64,000 bases of DNA from an uncultured Bacteroidales bacterium (GCA_947165255.1 CAMUZR010000003.1:1-64000), one strand, 5' to 3'; counted from the stretch's first letter, positions 33,357 to 43,426 are shown. The notes: generated from the sequence alone by a model not told the origin. Translations and numbers: made by a program.

Positions 33357-35336
33357 TCATTTGTCCAGCACTTCGTACTTAGAGCAGCGGCTCTTATATT
33401 CGGGCACTATTTCTTTCATTATCTTTACAATTGCCATGTCGTCGAAACTGTGCGAAGCGGCCATAAGGCGCTCCTCGTTCTGCAAGGCTGTGGCGTACTC
33501 ATATTCGCGCACAGTGGCTATCATAATCTTCGGATGGTGCGTCGGCATGGTCCGTTCGGCTTCGCTGAGCACCTCTTCGTAGAGCTTCTCGCCGTCGCGC
33601 AGACCGGTAAACTCTATCTTTATATTCTTGGCTCCGGAGAGCTTAATCATGCGCTCTGCCAGTTCGACAATCTTGACGGGTTTGCCCATATCGAAGACAA
33701 ATATCTCGCCTCCGTGGCCCATGGTGCCGGCTTCGAGAACCAACTTGCAGGCCTCGGGGATGAGCATAAAGAAGCGGATGATGTCGGGGTGCGTCACCGT
33801 AATGGGGCCTCCGCGTTTGATCTGCTCTCTGAAGATGGGGATGACCGAACCATTGCTCCCAAGCACGTTACCGAATCTTGTGGTGACGAACTGCGTAACT
33901 GGCAGCGAGCCATCCGCCTGGCGGGGACCGCTGACGGCTGAGGAATCATGCTGAGATTTCCCCTCGGCGTTCATACGCTCAATCTCATGATTAAGCGACT
34001 GGCAATAGATCTCGCAGATGCGTTTGGAGCAACCCATCACATTGGTTGGGTTGACTGCCTTATCAGTCGAAATCATCACGAATTTTTTCGTGCCGTATTT
34101 CACGGCCAGGTCAGCTATCACCCGAGTGCCATAGATATTGTTCTGTACCGCGATGGCGGGGTTGTCCTCCATCATGGGCACGTGCTTATATGCGGCGGCA
34201 TGGAAGACATATTCAGGCCTATAGCGTGAAAATATCCTCTCCATGTGCTCCCGGTTGGTAATAGAGGTGACGATAGTTTCGCAGGGTATGTAGGCATAGT
34301 CTTTCTTCATCATCAGCCGCACGTCGTGCATCGGGGTCTCGGCCTGGTCGATAAGCACTAGGCGGGAGGGTTGGTAGGGCGCTATCTGCCTGACCATCTC
34401 GCTCCCGATGGAGCCTGCCGCACCCGTGATGAGGATGCACTTATTGCTCAGCATAGAGCCAATAGCATCCATGTCCACCTCGATTCTGTCTCGCGGCAGC
34501 AGGTCTTCAATATTCACTTCGTGCAGATGTTCCCGCTTCAGTTCGTCCTTGCCGTTCCACTCCTCAATGGTCGGAAACATCATAATCTTTATACCCTGGG
34601 TAATCAGGTCGTCCACCAATTTCGCATTGCTCCGGAAGCGTTCCTCCTGCAGTGGAGAGACTATCAGAATAGAGGCGTGGGCATCTTTGATATGCTTAAT
34701 CAGGTTGGGGCCATCGCGCCGCACCTGCAATCCCATAAGCCATTTGGTTTGCAAGTCGCCGTCGGGACTGACGAAGCCCACCACGCTGAACCGCTGGGGC
34801 ATTTCGTTCTGCAGGCTCTTGGCAATGGCAATGCCGCCCTCCTTCACACCATAGATGAAGACCCGCTTGGCCTTATCGTCGCGAACAAACCCGTCATAGA
34901 GGTATTTGACCAGGATGCGCTCAATCCACATCAGCACCGTTGCCACCAGGAACATCTCCAAACACCCCAACGCCTTGGGGAAGCAGACGGCGCTCCATTC
35001 CTGCCATGTGGCCAGCAGGCCCAAGAGGTATGTGGTGGTAGTCCCAATTAAGGTGGCCAAAGCCACATGGACCAAATCCATCATCGAAGAATAGCGGATG
35101 ACGCCGCTATAGGTATGGAACAGACGGAAATAGACAATGAAAAACACCTCGGAGATGATGATGCCCCGGGTGGCCAGCCAAAAACGGCCCGCCAGGCCGC
35201 TACCGCCCCACTGCGTGTAGAAAGCAGCATAGCCGGCAAAGGCCACTATCAGGCAGTCTATCATCAAAATAATCCAATAGGGCAATGCGCCCTTAGAAAA
35301 ATACCACGATGTCAACTTGTTAATAATCTTACGCAT
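33357..35336 (-). CDS. CapD/WbpM-type nucleoside-diphosphate-sugar dehydratase/epimerase
   Basis: This inner-membrane enzyme (659 residues) acts in surface polysaccharide synthesis, probably as a UDP-GlcNAc 4,6-dehydratase. Four hydrophobic helices occupy residues of about 15-145. A CoA-binding-like Rossmann segment (VFIYGVKEGGIAIAKSLQ) follows. The SDR catalytic domain begins ILITGAAGSIGSEMVRQIA (about 302). The active-site segment is MISTDKAVNPTNVMG, the Lys-containing variant of the long-chain SDRs in this group. Its only visible promoter (35570-35577) would give a leader of about 230 nt. Confidence 0.9.
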   Translation of the reverse strand: MRKIINKLTSWYFSKGALPYWIILMIDCLIVAFAGYAAFYTQWGGSGLAGRFWLATRGIIISEVFFIVYFRLFHTYSGVIRYSSMMDLVHVALATLIGTTTTYLLGLLATWQEWSAVCFPKALGCLEMFLVATVLMWIERILVKYLYDGFVRDDKAKRVFIYGVKEGGIAIAKSLQNEMPQRFSVVGFVSPDGDLQTKWLMGLQVRRDGPNLIKHIKDAHASILIVSPLQEERFRSNAKLVDDLITQGIKIMMFPTIEEWNGKDELKREHLHEVNIEDLLPRDRIEVDMDAIGSMLSNKCILITGAAGSIGSEMVRQIAPYQPSRLVLIDQAETPMHDVRLMMKKDYAYIPCETIVTSITNREHMERIFSRYRPEYVFHAAAYKHVPMMEDNPAIAVQNNIYGTRVIADLAVKYGTKKFVMISTDKAVNPTNVMGCSKRICEIYCQSLNHEIERMNAEGKSQHDSSAVSGPRQADGSLPVTQFVTTRFGNVLGSNGSVIPIFREQIKRGGPITVTHPDIIRFFMLIPEACKLVLEAGTMGHGGEIFVFDMGKPVKIVELAERMIKLSGAKNIKIEFTGLRDGEKLYEEVLSEAERTMPTHHPKIMIATVREYEYATALQNEERLMAASHSFDDMAIVKIMKEIVPEYKSRCSKYEVLDK

Positions 35337-35569
35337 AACTCTTCTTTTTTGTCCTTAACAATTGTTCCCATCAGTATTGCGACCCGCCCGTTCGGCACTC
35401 CTTCTCTCGAAAAAGCAGAAGAAAAGGGCGATGCACCCAAACTGAAAACAATAAAAGCAGCCGCACGGTCAATCCCAACTAAGAGAGAAGGCTCGGAATG
35501 CAACAAGCAACTCGCTAACCGACTGACTCTTGTGACGACCATTTGCGCTGACAGCAATTATTTCAAATG

Positions 35570-35577
35570 CAAAAATA
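35570..35577 (-). promoter_or_regulatory. -7 box far upstream of the dehydratase gene
   Basis: TATTTTTG on the reverse strand fits TAnnTTTG. The distance of about 233 bp to the ATG at 35336 implies an unusually long untranslated leader. Confidence 0.5.
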
Positions 35578-35707
35578 CTATTTTTTTTTAATATAAAACA
35601 AAAAAATATCAAATTGCAATCAAACCGCTGGAGCGAAAGTGGGTTGCGAAGGGAAGCATAAGGGTAGGTCCGCCTGTTCTTTGATAGTTGCTCTATGGTT
35701 GTTCCTA

Positions 35708-35797
35708 CCGTTCTTTGTCTCTATGTATAGAGGAACTAATGGCGAACAAGAACGGGTGTATGGAATGCATACACTGGTTAGTGGAAGGACGAAGCGG
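35708..35797. repeat. Dispersed intergenic repeat, copy 2
   Basis: It shares an ordered set of short words with 24537-24610. It contains the hairpin ctctat-gt-atagag nested between gttc and gaac. Confidence 0.35.
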
Positions 35798-35811
35798 GGG
35801 AACAAAACCTG

Positions 35812-36480
35812 CTAAAGGTCTTGAGGAAAGGTTATCTTGATGTTCTGCTCGGAGCCTGGGACGACTCGAATGGGGACTTCGGGGCAGTAGCGGAGCAGGA
35901 CGCCGCAGTCGTCGGTGGCATGGAAGGAGGGGTCGCCGAGTGCCCGGCGATATGCTTCGGCAATCACTGGGAGGCGGAAGGCCTGGGGGGTCTGGGCACG
36001 GAACATGGTGGCACGGTCGGGGACGGCGGCGATGGTACGGGTAGCTGGGTCCACCTGCCAGACGGTATCGGTGGAGGGTGCGCCGACGCCGACGGCCTGG
36101 GCCTGCTGCAGGGCGGCGACAACGTTGGCAATGATGTCCTGCGACACCCAGGGGCGGGCCGCATCGTGAAAAATGATGTTGGTGTCGGCAGGGGCTTGGG
36201 CATAGGCCCGGAGGGCATTGACGCTGGACATGTAGCGCTCGCTGCCACCGGGAATGACCCGGGCGAGTTTGCTCCAAGTGTTTCGGGAGGCCACCTGGAG
36301 CATGAAATCGAGCCAGTCGGGGTGCACCACAACGGCTATGCTGTCGATGCCGGGGGCTTGCTCGAAGGCATCGATGGCATGTTCGACAACCATGCGGTCA
36401 CGGACTGTGAGGAACTGTTTAGGCCTGTCGGCTCCCATTCGAGAGCCGGTGCCGCCGGCCAGGACAACAGCTAGGTTCAT
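35812..36480 (-). CDS. ispD: 2-C-methyl-D-erythritol 4-phosphate cytidylyltransferase
   Basis: This MEP-pathway enzyme (222 residues) joins CTP and MEP in isoprenoid precursor synthesis. The nucleotide-binding loop is LAGGTGSRMGADRPKQF (about 7-23). HDAARPWV (about 104-111), TPQAFR (about 162-167) and a C-terminal NIKITFPQDL match the family. A polyol (ribitol) phosphate cytidylyltransferase of the same fold is the main alternative. It lies 36 bp after the secreted FISUMP-like gene, probably in one transcript. Confidence 0.88.
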   Translation of the reverse strand: MNLAVVLAGGTGSRMGADRPKQFLTVRDRMVVEHAIDAFEQAPGIDSIAVVVHPDWLDFMLQVASRNTWSKLARVIPGGSERYMSSVNALRAYAQAPADTNIIFHDAARPWVSQDIIANVVAALQQAQAVGVGAPSTDTVWQVDPATRTIAAVPDRATMFRAQTPQAFRLPVIAEAYRRALGDPSFHATDDCGVLLRYCPEVPIRVVPGSEQNIKITFPQDL

Positions 36481-36516
36481 AAAAAGGTATATTATATGCG
36501 TACAGAAACAGCCGGC

Positions 36517-37299
36517 CTACATTTCCTGCACAAGTCGCACAGAGAAGCCTGTGGACTTGAGGGCAGAGCGGCCTTGGGGAAAATAGGGGTCGAGAAGGAG
36601 GTAGAGGGCCTCGGAGCTCTTTTTGATGCTAGGAGTGGCGGTCCAATAATGGCAGGAGTGGGGCGAGCCCTGCAGCGCAGTGCCCATGCGTTTGCCCTCG
36701 GCCGGAAGGAAGACGGCTCCGGCGGCCTCCAGCTTGGCCCATTTCTCGTCGGTATACCAGTTGGCGCTGTCTTCCTTGGGGCCGGGCTTGACATAGACTC
36801 CCTTGGGGCACTGCCAGCCGTCGGGGAGGAGCAGGAGGCCGTACTGATTGTTGACGTAGGCGATGGCGTAGAGACGCCGAGCATGCTTGCGCTTGGACAA
36901 CAGATAGTTCCATTCGTCCATGGTCATGGTGCGCCAGAGTTTGCCGCCCTGGGTGGGGAGCGCACAATAGCGACCCCAATCGATAAAGCTGTAGTCGGCC
37001 GCATTCTCTGAATAGTTGGTGGGGTTCATGCCCGTGCCCCAGCCAAAAAGGTCTATCCAGCCTTTGTAGCGGGGCGAGGAAGACTTGTCGCTCCAGCCGA
37101 GGGTCTCGGTCTGCGAGGGGGCGAAACGCCAGAGGTGGGTGGAGGGCTGGTACTGGAGGTTGCCGGGTGAGAAGCGGACCTGGACGGAGTCGGCAATGGA
37201 GAAGAGGCCCTGACATTTGGGGAGAGAATCGCTGACGGATTCTTGGGCCGAGAGGGTGAGGCCTAAGGTCAAAAGAATTAGCGAGAGTATTTTCTTCAT
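36517..37299 (-). CDS. Secreted FISUMP/DUF1566-like protein
   Basis: The protein has 260 residues from the ATG at 37299. An earlier frame start at 37326 would precede a clean signal peptide and is rejected. The signal peptide ends LSAQ. The mature part is nearly all one module: VRFSPGNLQYQ, LGW, WIDLFGWGTG, WRTMTMDEWNYLLSKRKHA, LLPDGWQCP, GAVFLPAEGKRMG and a closing GFSVRLVQE. The same module forms the C-terminal half of the lipoprotein at 966-2945. No T9SS tail or lipobox is present. The function is unknown. Confidence 0.75.
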   Translation of the reverse strand: MKKILSLILLTLGLTLSAQESVSDSLPKCQGLFSIADSVQVRFSPGNLQYQPSTHLWRFAPSQTETLGWSDKSSSPRYKGWIDLFGWGTGMNPTNYSENAADYSFIDWGRYCALPTQGGKLWRTMTMDEWNYLLSKRKHARRLYAIAYVNNQYGLLLLPDGWQCPKGVYVKPGPKEDSANWYTDEKWAKLEAAGAVFLPAEGKRMGTALQGSPHSCHYWTATPSIKKSSEALYLLLDPYFPQGRSALKSTGFSVRLVQEM

Positions 37300-37335
37300 A
37301 GCGGTAATCTTATTTGCACTAAGCATTTAAAAATG

Positions 37336-37343
37336 CAAAAGTA
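37336..37343 (-). promoter_or_regulatory. -7 box of the FISUMP-like/ispD unit
   Basis: TACTTTTG on the reverse strand matches TAnnTTTG, about 37 bases before the ATG at 37299. Confidence 0.6.
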
Positions 37344-37384
37344 CAAAAAAATATCCATATAATAATTAAATTCAATATTTTTGG

Positions 37385-37392
37385 TATCTTTG
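37385..37392 (+). promoter_or_regulatory. -7 box of the AsmA/DUF748-like gene
   Basis: TATCTTTG matches TAnnTTTG. It ends 25 bases before the ATG at 37418 and is divergent from the box at 37336-37343. Confidence 0.6.
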
Positions 37393-37417
37393 CAGGTTAC
37401 TAACGACAAAAAGAAAT

Positions 37418-39454
37418 ATGAAAAAGACGCTGAAAATCATACGTATAGTTCTTCTATCCTTGGCAGCCCTAGTGGTTGCGGTGGTTATCTTCGGCTCGCT
37501 GTTCGGTGGCTGCGTGGCCAAGAGCTACGTGAATGGCCATGGCCAAGACTTGATAGGGCGCCAGATAAATGTAGAGCATGTGGGGCTGAACCTCTTCTCG
37601 GGCAATGTGACGGTGCGCGACCTGACGGTCTTTGAGGATGACGGCATAGAGAAGTTTGCCGGGTTCGACACATTGGATGTGTCTGTTTCACTGCTTCGCC
37701 TACTGGGGCAGACGGTGCACCTCCGCCACATTACGCTGGCGGGCTTGAAGGTGAACGTGGTGCAGGATACGGACAGGATGAATTTCTACAGCATAATTGA
37801 CCATTTTGCCAAGGACAGCACAGAAGCGGAGGAGGAGCCGGACACCACGCCTAGCAGCTGGGTGATAAGCCTGCACAAGATTCGCCTGTCGGACGGAAGC
37901 GCGGACTACACCGACCTCCGACGCAAGACCCATTCGGGGGTTCATCACCTGAACCTTTTCGTGCCCGACTTTGTAATCGGTGGGAAAGAGCACACCGATG
38001 CAGGCCTGACAGTGCAGCTGACCAAAGGCGGCACCCTGAAGGCCGATGCCACTTGGAACGCCGAGACACAGGACTTTACCGCCGACCTGGTGTTGACCGA
38101 CCTGCTGCTGGACCAGCTGAAAGACTTTAACATGAATTTGGACTTTGTGAAAGAGATAAAGGGTGCCGTGGGGCTTACGGCCCACGCAGCGGGCAACCTG
38201 AAGCAGGCCCTGGACATGAATATTTCGGGCAAGGTGGACGTGAGGGGGCTGGACCTGATTGACAGTTCGGCCACTTCGCTGGCATCGATGAACCACTTGG
38301 GCATAGACCTCAACAGCATGGTTTTGAGCCAGAACCTTTTCGACCTGAACAGCGTTGTGGTTGACGGACTGAATGTCCGCTACGAGTTGTTTTCCGATAG
38401 CACCAATACGTTCTCGCGTATCTTTAGCCAACCCGAAGAGGAGCAGGACAGCACCGCGGCAGCGGCAGCGGCAGATCCCGACCCTGACACTGTGGCTGTC
38501 GACACCACGCTGAAATCGATACCGCTGCAGCTGCGGCTGGGACACCTGGACCTGAACCATATAAACTTTACCTATGCCGACCACACGATGCCCGACGAGT
38601 TTGAATTCCCAGTTACCGACATACACGTTTCGGCCGACAACATTACCACTTCGGGGCAAAACAACGCCAAGGTGTTTGCCAACCTACCCAGCGGTGGAGT
38701 ACTGCTGGTTGACTGGTCGGGCGATATTTCGCAGTGGAAACAGCACCAGAACCTGCGCTTGGACGTGAAGAACCTTCACCTCACGGACTTGAGCCCTTAC
38801 ATGGTGAACTATTTCGGGATGCCATTTACGGAGGGTATATTCTCGTTCAGCAGCCTGAATATTATCCAAGACAGCCGGCTGAACGGGAAGAACCGCATAG
38901 ACATTTACAAACCCACCCTGGGCGACCGCCGGAAGGAGGTGACGCCGAAGCAGAAACTGCCCGTGAAGGCAGCCCTGTACATTCTAAAAGATAAGGACGA
39001 CAAGGTGATACTGGACGTGCCCATAAAAGGCAATGTCGACAGTCCGGAGTTTAACTATATGAAGCTGGTGTGGAAGACATTGGGCAACCTAGTGGTGAAG
39101 GTGGCGACATCGCCAGTGCGGATGCTGGGCAATCTGGGTGGGGGCAAGGACAACGAGCTTTTCATCACCATTGACCACAAGAATCCCGACTTCACCAGCG
39201 AGCAGTTCTACCAGATTGACCAGGTGGCAGACGTGGCGAAACAGGATGCCAACTACCGCATGTCGCTCGTGTTACAGACCCACCCGACGGAGGACTCGGT
39301 GGCACTGAGGAACCTGAAGATTCGCAACAAGCTTTTGCAAAAACATCTGACCGACCTAGGCGTTCCTAGCGGACAGTTTAAGATTGTCACCGCACACCCA
39401 AGCGACACCGTTAAGATGGAGGGGTACAGAGTGAGATTGGATATGGAGGACTAG
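37418..39454 (+). CDS. AsmA/DUF748-like envelope protein
   Basis: This 678-residue protein has one N-terminal membrane helix (about 7-33, IVLLSLAALVVAVVIFGSLF). A long beta-rich periplasmic region of alternating short strands follows (GRQINVEHVGLNLFSGNVTV and VHLRHITLAGLKVNVVQD). This is characteristic of AsmA-like/DUF748 proteins in the group that bridges the envelope and moves lipids. A low-complexity AAAAAADPDPD linker lies near residue 350. The membrane placement and family are inferred from pattern; the cargo is unknown. Confidence 0.75.
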   Translation: MKKTLKIIRIVLLSLAALVVAVVIFGSLFGGCVAKSYVNGHGQDLIGRQINVEHVGLNLFSGNVTVRDLTVFEDDGIEKFAGFDTLDVSVSLLRLLGQTVHLRHITLAGLKVNVVQDTDRMNFYSIIDHFAKDSTEAEEEPDTTPSSWVISLHKIRLSDGSADYTDLRRKTHSGVHHLNLFVPDFVIGGKEHTDAGLTVQLTKGGTLKADATWNAETQDFTADLVLTDLLLDQLKDFNMNLDFVKEIKGAVGLTAHAAGNLKQALDMNISGKVDVRGLDLIDSSATSLASMNHLGIDLNSMVLSQNLFDLNSVVVDGLNVRYELFSDSTNTFSRIFSQPEEEQDSTAAAAAADPDPDTVAVDTTLKSIPLQLRLGHLDLNHINFTYADHTMPDEFEFPVTDIHVSADNITTSGQNNAKVFANLPSGGVLLVDWSGDISQWKQHQNLRLDVKNLHLTDLSPYMVNYFGMPFTEGIFSFSSLNIIQDSRLNGKNRIDIYKPTLGDRRKEVTPKQKLPVKAALYILKDKDDKVILDVPIKGNVDSPEFNYMKLVWKTLGNLVVKVATSPVRMLGNLGGGKDNELFITIDHKNPDFTSEQFYQIDQVADVAKQDANYRMSLVLQTHPTEDSVALRNLKIRNKLLQKHLTDLGVPSGQFKIVTAHPSDTVKMEGYRVRLDMED

Positions 39455-39493
39455 AATACAACACGAGGTTATAAAGACTATAATTGTCGACAA

Positions 39494-42460
39494 ATGAAAA
39501 AAGGATTGACATTATTTGTATGTATAGTATGCTTGGGGGCAGCGATGGCCGCGCCGGTACTGCCACATACTGCCCTGACGGAGGCACTGAAATATGCCTC
39601 GCAACTGAAACAGGGCCAAACGGTGACACTCACTCAGGTGAAAGTGGATCAGTTGGACCACCTCTATCTGTATAATATTGACCAGGGGGGATTTGTCATC
39701 GTCAGCGGCGACGACCGAACCCGCACGGTGCTGGGCTACAGCCGGCACGGCCGGTTGGATGCAGCCACGCTACCCGACAACCTGCGCTATTGGCTGGATG
39801 AATACGAGAAGCAGATTATGCAGTTGGGCGAGGTTTCTTTGGAGGAGCTCTACCATGCCTACCAACCCGCCGCCAAACCCACCCTGCCCGACTCTGTGGG
39901 TCCCCTGCTGACCTCGGAGTGGAACCAGTACCGCTACGGCTATAACAGCCTGGTGCCATACGACAGCACATTCGCCGCCGACAGTTCTTTATTTGTTTTC
40001 GATAACCACCCAACCGTGGGTTGCGGAGCCCTGGCCATGGGACAGATCATGCGCTACTGGCAATTCCCTTCGCACGGCTATGGAAGCCACTCTTACACCT
40101 ACGACTACGAATGCTGGCGCTACGGTACCCTCAGCGCCGATTTTGCCAACGCCACATACGACTACGCCCACATGCCCGGCAAACTAAGCGACAGCAGCTC
40201 GGCCGAAGAGGTGACCGCCGTGGCCACCTTGCTCTCGCACTGCGGCATTGCGGCCAACATGAACTACAACAGTGACTGCAGAGGTAGTTCGGGGTCTACG
40301 ATAATGGGCAACCTGATGGGGCTGCAACGGTTCTTCCACTATAGCAACAATAGCCGGGTGGAGATGATTTTCTACCATAGCAACAACGAGTGGCAGAACT
40401 TGCTGAAAGAAGACTTGGCCAACGGCCGCCCCATCTACTACTGCGGACAGAGCTATGAAAACGAGGAGGAAGGCACACTGGCTGGAGGCCACGCCTTCGT
40501 GTGCGACGGATATGACGACGACCTTTTTCACTTCAACTGGGGTTGGAATGGCAGCGCCAACGGATACTACGCCATTAACGTGCTGCGCCCACTCACCTCT
40601 TACGACTTCAGCAACTACCAGTACTGCATTCTCGGCCTGGAACCCTGCCGCTCGGCCATGCCCATAATGGTTATGGGGTCTGACCTAACCCTGGAGAGGA
40701 CTACAATTCCCCAAGGGGGACACATCAGTGGCCGTTACTCCATAGCCAATATTGGCGACAGCATACTGAACACCTTTGTGGGTGTGAATATTTACGGACG
40801 GGACGACCACCAATACTACGGCTGCGTGGACGGGCGCCGTATCATCGTCAACCCCGGGGACACCGTGACATGCGATTTCTCGTATGCGCTGTCGCTTCCA
40901 GAGGGGTCATACGAAGCACTGATGCAATACAGCCAGGACACTTTCTATGCAGGCATAGAGACGGATGAAACCATGTATATGGACGACCTAGACTATAAAA
41001 ACTCGGCTGTTTTCAACGTCACCAATAGTAGCGCAACCACCCTCACCAACCTGATGATATTTGTGCGCTTTGCAGACGACCCCGAGATAGGAAGAAGTTT
41101 TGGGTCAATCGACATTATGTTCAATGGCGAAGGCAACAGCGTGGCACGGTATTTCAAGGAGATGTCCTACGACAAAATCCATTTCAACACCGTCTACACC
41201 AACGGGACAGAGCCTGACCATATCGAGGCCTACGTGGATCCGTACCCACGTGGCAACTTCCAGCCCTACAGCCCTTCAAACCCCATAGGCTATACAGAGC
41301 CGATGCCCCAGATAAGCATTTCTATGCGGGAAGCCAGACTGATAGAGCGCATTTGCCGCTACGTTGACTCTACAGGAATGGTGGACACATCTCTCAACTT
41401 GGACGGAGACGGAGACGGTGACATTGACAACATCAGTTTCGTCCTTCAGGGGGCTACGGATGGTTGGGGCGACCTGCTTTGGCCTCACATGGAGTACTAT
41501 CCACACGATTCTATCGGATATCAGCTCACTATCAATGGCAAATTGGTGAACTGCTTTAACTTCGAGTTTGAGGGGGATTCCTTATATTTTTCGGTTCAAA
41601 CATTCTGCCACGAGATGGGGCACTCAATAGGGCTGCCCGACCTTTACCACTACAACCACCACACAAATGTCATTACCGTACCATACGATATCATGCACTC
41701 CTCGGTCAACCAGCCCGCAGTTATTTACAAGCATAAGATTCTTCACCTCACTGAAGAGCCTATCCGTATACAACAAGACGGAACCTTCACTATCTATAGC
41801 AATGGCAGTAGCCCCAGGAATAACCTCTACTATATCAAATCTTCGATTGACAGTAACCAATGGTTCACTATTGAGTACCGCTCCACGGACGACTACTACG
41901 AGAGCTCACTCCTTCAGAGCGGACTGCTCATTGGCCGCTGGATAGATACTGTCCCTATGGACCAGAACTACATTGGTAACGCCTATTACGACTACTACAC
42001 ACGGCCTAACACCTACTGGATTTTCCGGCAGGGGAGCGATAATGACTCTGTTAACGGTAGGCATTTGTTGTCGATGTTCGGTTCAAACGGGCTCAGGTCT
42101 TTCGGTCCGAACTCCGACCCCCACCCCTATCTGACAGACGGCACACCCGAACGGAGTTTTGAAATCTATGACATAGCAGAAAATGGCAGCACCTGTACTT
42201 TTTCCGTTCGTTTCCTTTCACCAGAAGGCATAAACGAAATGAGCACCGAGAGCTTGCTGCAACCTCGTCCCAACCCCGCCACTGGATTCATTGCTATAGA
42301 AGGCCTGTCGGCAGGAAGTCCCGTGAAAATTTATGACACGAAAGGTACGTTAGTTGCCAAGACACAGTACAATGGCACAGAAATTGATGTGAGCAGCCTT
42401 AGTGCTGGCCTTTACTTTATTGCCACACCACAGGGGGGTTGCAAGATGATTAAGAAATAA
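39494..42460 (+). CDS. C10 cysteine peptidase fused to an M6-like metallopeptidase, with T9SS sorting domain
   Basis: This 988-residue secreted protein contains two protease domains. After a signal peptide (about 1-19) comes a Spi-like propeptide (about 20-130). The C10 (streptopain-type) domain follows, with nucleophile C177 in TVGCGALAMGQIMRYW and H333 in GGHAFVCDGYD. Residues of about 395-510 form a beta linker. From about 520 an M6-like zinc protease domain runs (LMIFVRFADD), with metal site HEMGHSIGLPDLYH at 706-719. Residues of about 920-988 are a type A T9SS C-terminal domain (RPNPATGFIAIEGL ... GLYFIATPQGG). It is probably exported across the outer membrane and released or anchored. 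Confidence 0.85.
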   Translation: MKKGLTLFVCIVCLGAAMAAPVLPHTALTEALKYASQLKQGQTVTLTQVKVDQLDHLYLYNIDQGGFVIVSGDDRTRTVLGYSRHGRLDAATLPDNLRYWLDEYEKQIMQLGEVSLEELYHAYQPAAKPTLPDSVGPLLTSEWNQYRYGYNSLVPYDSTFAADSSLFVFDNHPTVGCGALAMGQIMRYWQFPSHGYGSHSYTYDYECWRYGTLSADFANATYDYAHMPGKLSDSSSAEEVTAVATLLSHCGIAANMNYNSDCRGSSGSTIMGNLMGLQRFFHYSNNSRVEMIFYHSNNEWQNLLKEDLANGRPIYYCGQSYENEEEGTLAGGHAFVCDGYDDDLFHFNWGWNGSANGYYAINVLRPLTSYDFSNYQYCILGLEPCRSAMPIMVMGSDLTLERTTIPQGGHISGRYSIANIGDSILNTFVGVNIYGRDDHQYYGCVDGRRIIVNPGDTVTCDFSYALSLPEGSYEALMQYSQDTFYAGIETDETMYMDDLDYKNSAVFNVTNSSATTLTNLMIFVRFADDPEIGRSFGSIDIMFNGEGNSVARYFKEMSYDKIHFNTVYTNGTEPDHIEAYVDPYPRGNFQPYSPSNPIGYTEPMPQISISMREARLIERICRYVDSTGMVDTSLNLDGDGDGDIDNISFVLQGATDGWGDLLWPHMEYYPHDSIGYQLTINGKLVNCFNFEFEGDSLYFSVQTFCHEMGHSIGLPDLYHYNHHTNVITVPYDIMHSSVNQPAVIYKHKILHLTEEPIRIQQDGTFTIYSNGSSPRNNLYYIKSSIDSNQWFTIEYRSTDDYYESSLLQSGLLIGRWIDTVPMDQNYIGNAYYDYYTRPNTYWIFRQGSDNDSVNGRHLLSMFGSNGLRSFGPNSDPHPYLTDGTPERSFEIYDIAENGSTCTFSVRFLSPEGINEMSTESLLQPRPNPATGFIAIEGLSAGSPVKIYDTKGTLVAKTQYNGTEIDVSSLSAGLYFIATPQGGCKMIKK

Positions 42461-42499
42461 CTGCACAGTATAAGTACACACCACACAAACAAACTTAGC

Positions 42500-43384
42500 A
42501 TGGGTTTAGGAAAATGGATTTTAGGCGGTTTGGGATGGGCTTTTCTAGGTCCTCTGGGCGGCCTTTTGGGCTTCTTTTTGGGCAACACCATTGAGAACAT
42601 AAACAGTAGACAGATAGGCGACGGCGACTACCATTCGGACGCAGAGGGACAACCTTTCAGTTCTCACCACGGACGCTACAAGAACAACGGTTCGCAAAAC
42701 GACATAGACATTGCGCTGATAGTGCTGATTGCCTCAGTAATGAAGGCCGACGGCAATGTGGCACGGACAGAGTTGGAATATGTGAAACAATTCTTGCTCA
42801 AAAATTATGGAGAAGAAAAAGGCAAAGAACTGCTGCTAATGCTACGAGACCTGGTGAAACCAGAAAGATATATCGATATTGACGCAGTATGCGCTCAGAT
42901 TAAGCACAATACCGACTACACCACCCGCTACCACATGGTGGACTTTCTCTTTGGCTTGGCCACAGCCGATAGCGAATTCAGCCAGACCGAGAATAATCTC
43001 CTGCGCAACATGGCCAGAAATCTTGGCATAAACATGGGAGACTTTGCCTCTATTTATGCCCGGCACATTGGTTCGCGATGGGGAAGCAGCTACGGTTATA
43101 ATCGCTCCTATTCTAGTAGAGGCTCGAGCTACTCTGGGGCAGGCCACTCCGGCAACTATAGTAGTTCCAGCAACACTTATAAGAAAGACCCTTACAGCGT
43201 CCTAGGCCTCACGTCCAGTGCCACCGACGAGGAGGTGAAAAAAGCCTACCGCCGTCTGGCCATGAAATACCACCCCGATAAAGTGGCAAACATGGGAGAA
43301 GAAATCAAAAAGAATGCTGAAGCCCAGTTCAGAGAAATCAATGAGGCATACGAGCAGATAAAGACTGCCCGCGGTATGAAATAA
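42500..43384 (+). CDS. TerB/DnaJ-domain (DjlA-like) protein
   Basis: This 294-residue protein begins with a Gly-rich membrane-inserting segment ([20 protein letters not shown], about 8-27). A TerB-like helical domain follows (about 70-195, including [19 protein letters not shown]). A Ser/Gly/Tyr-rich linker (about 197-225) leads to a C-terminal J domain (about 228-294) with the HPD tripeptide in KYHPDKVA. This matches DjlA, a membrane-anchored DnaK co-chaperone. It lies 39 bp after the protease gene and is followed by a terminator at 43427-43450. Confidence 0.88.
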   Translation: MGLGKWILGGLGWAFLGPLGGLLGFFLGNTIENINSRQIGDGDYHSDAEGQPFSSHHGRYKNNGSQNDIDIALIVLIASVMKADGNVARTELEYVKQFLLKNYGEEKGKELLLMLRDLVKPERYIDIDAVCAQIKHNTDYTTRYHMVDFLFGLATADSEFSQTENNLLRNMARNLGINMGDFASIYARHIGSRWGSSYGYNRSYSSRGSSYSGAGHSGNYSSSSNTYKKDPYSVLGLTSSATDEEVKKAYRRLAMKYHPDKVANMGEEIKKNAEAQFREINEAYEQIKTARGMK

Positions 43385-43426
43385 TTTCTGTACCCAATCC
43401 TTTCAGAATACTTGCAAAACAAATAC

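Larger units (their letters stand above)
35337..35811. other. Intergenic region, 475 bp, between two reverse-strand genes
   Basis: It contains the probable promoter at 35570-35577, the long leader of the dehydratase gene (35337-35563) and an A/T-rich stretch (35575-35620). The dispersed repeat at 35708-35797 lies near the ispD stop. Short frames here are not persuasive. Confidence 0.5.
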
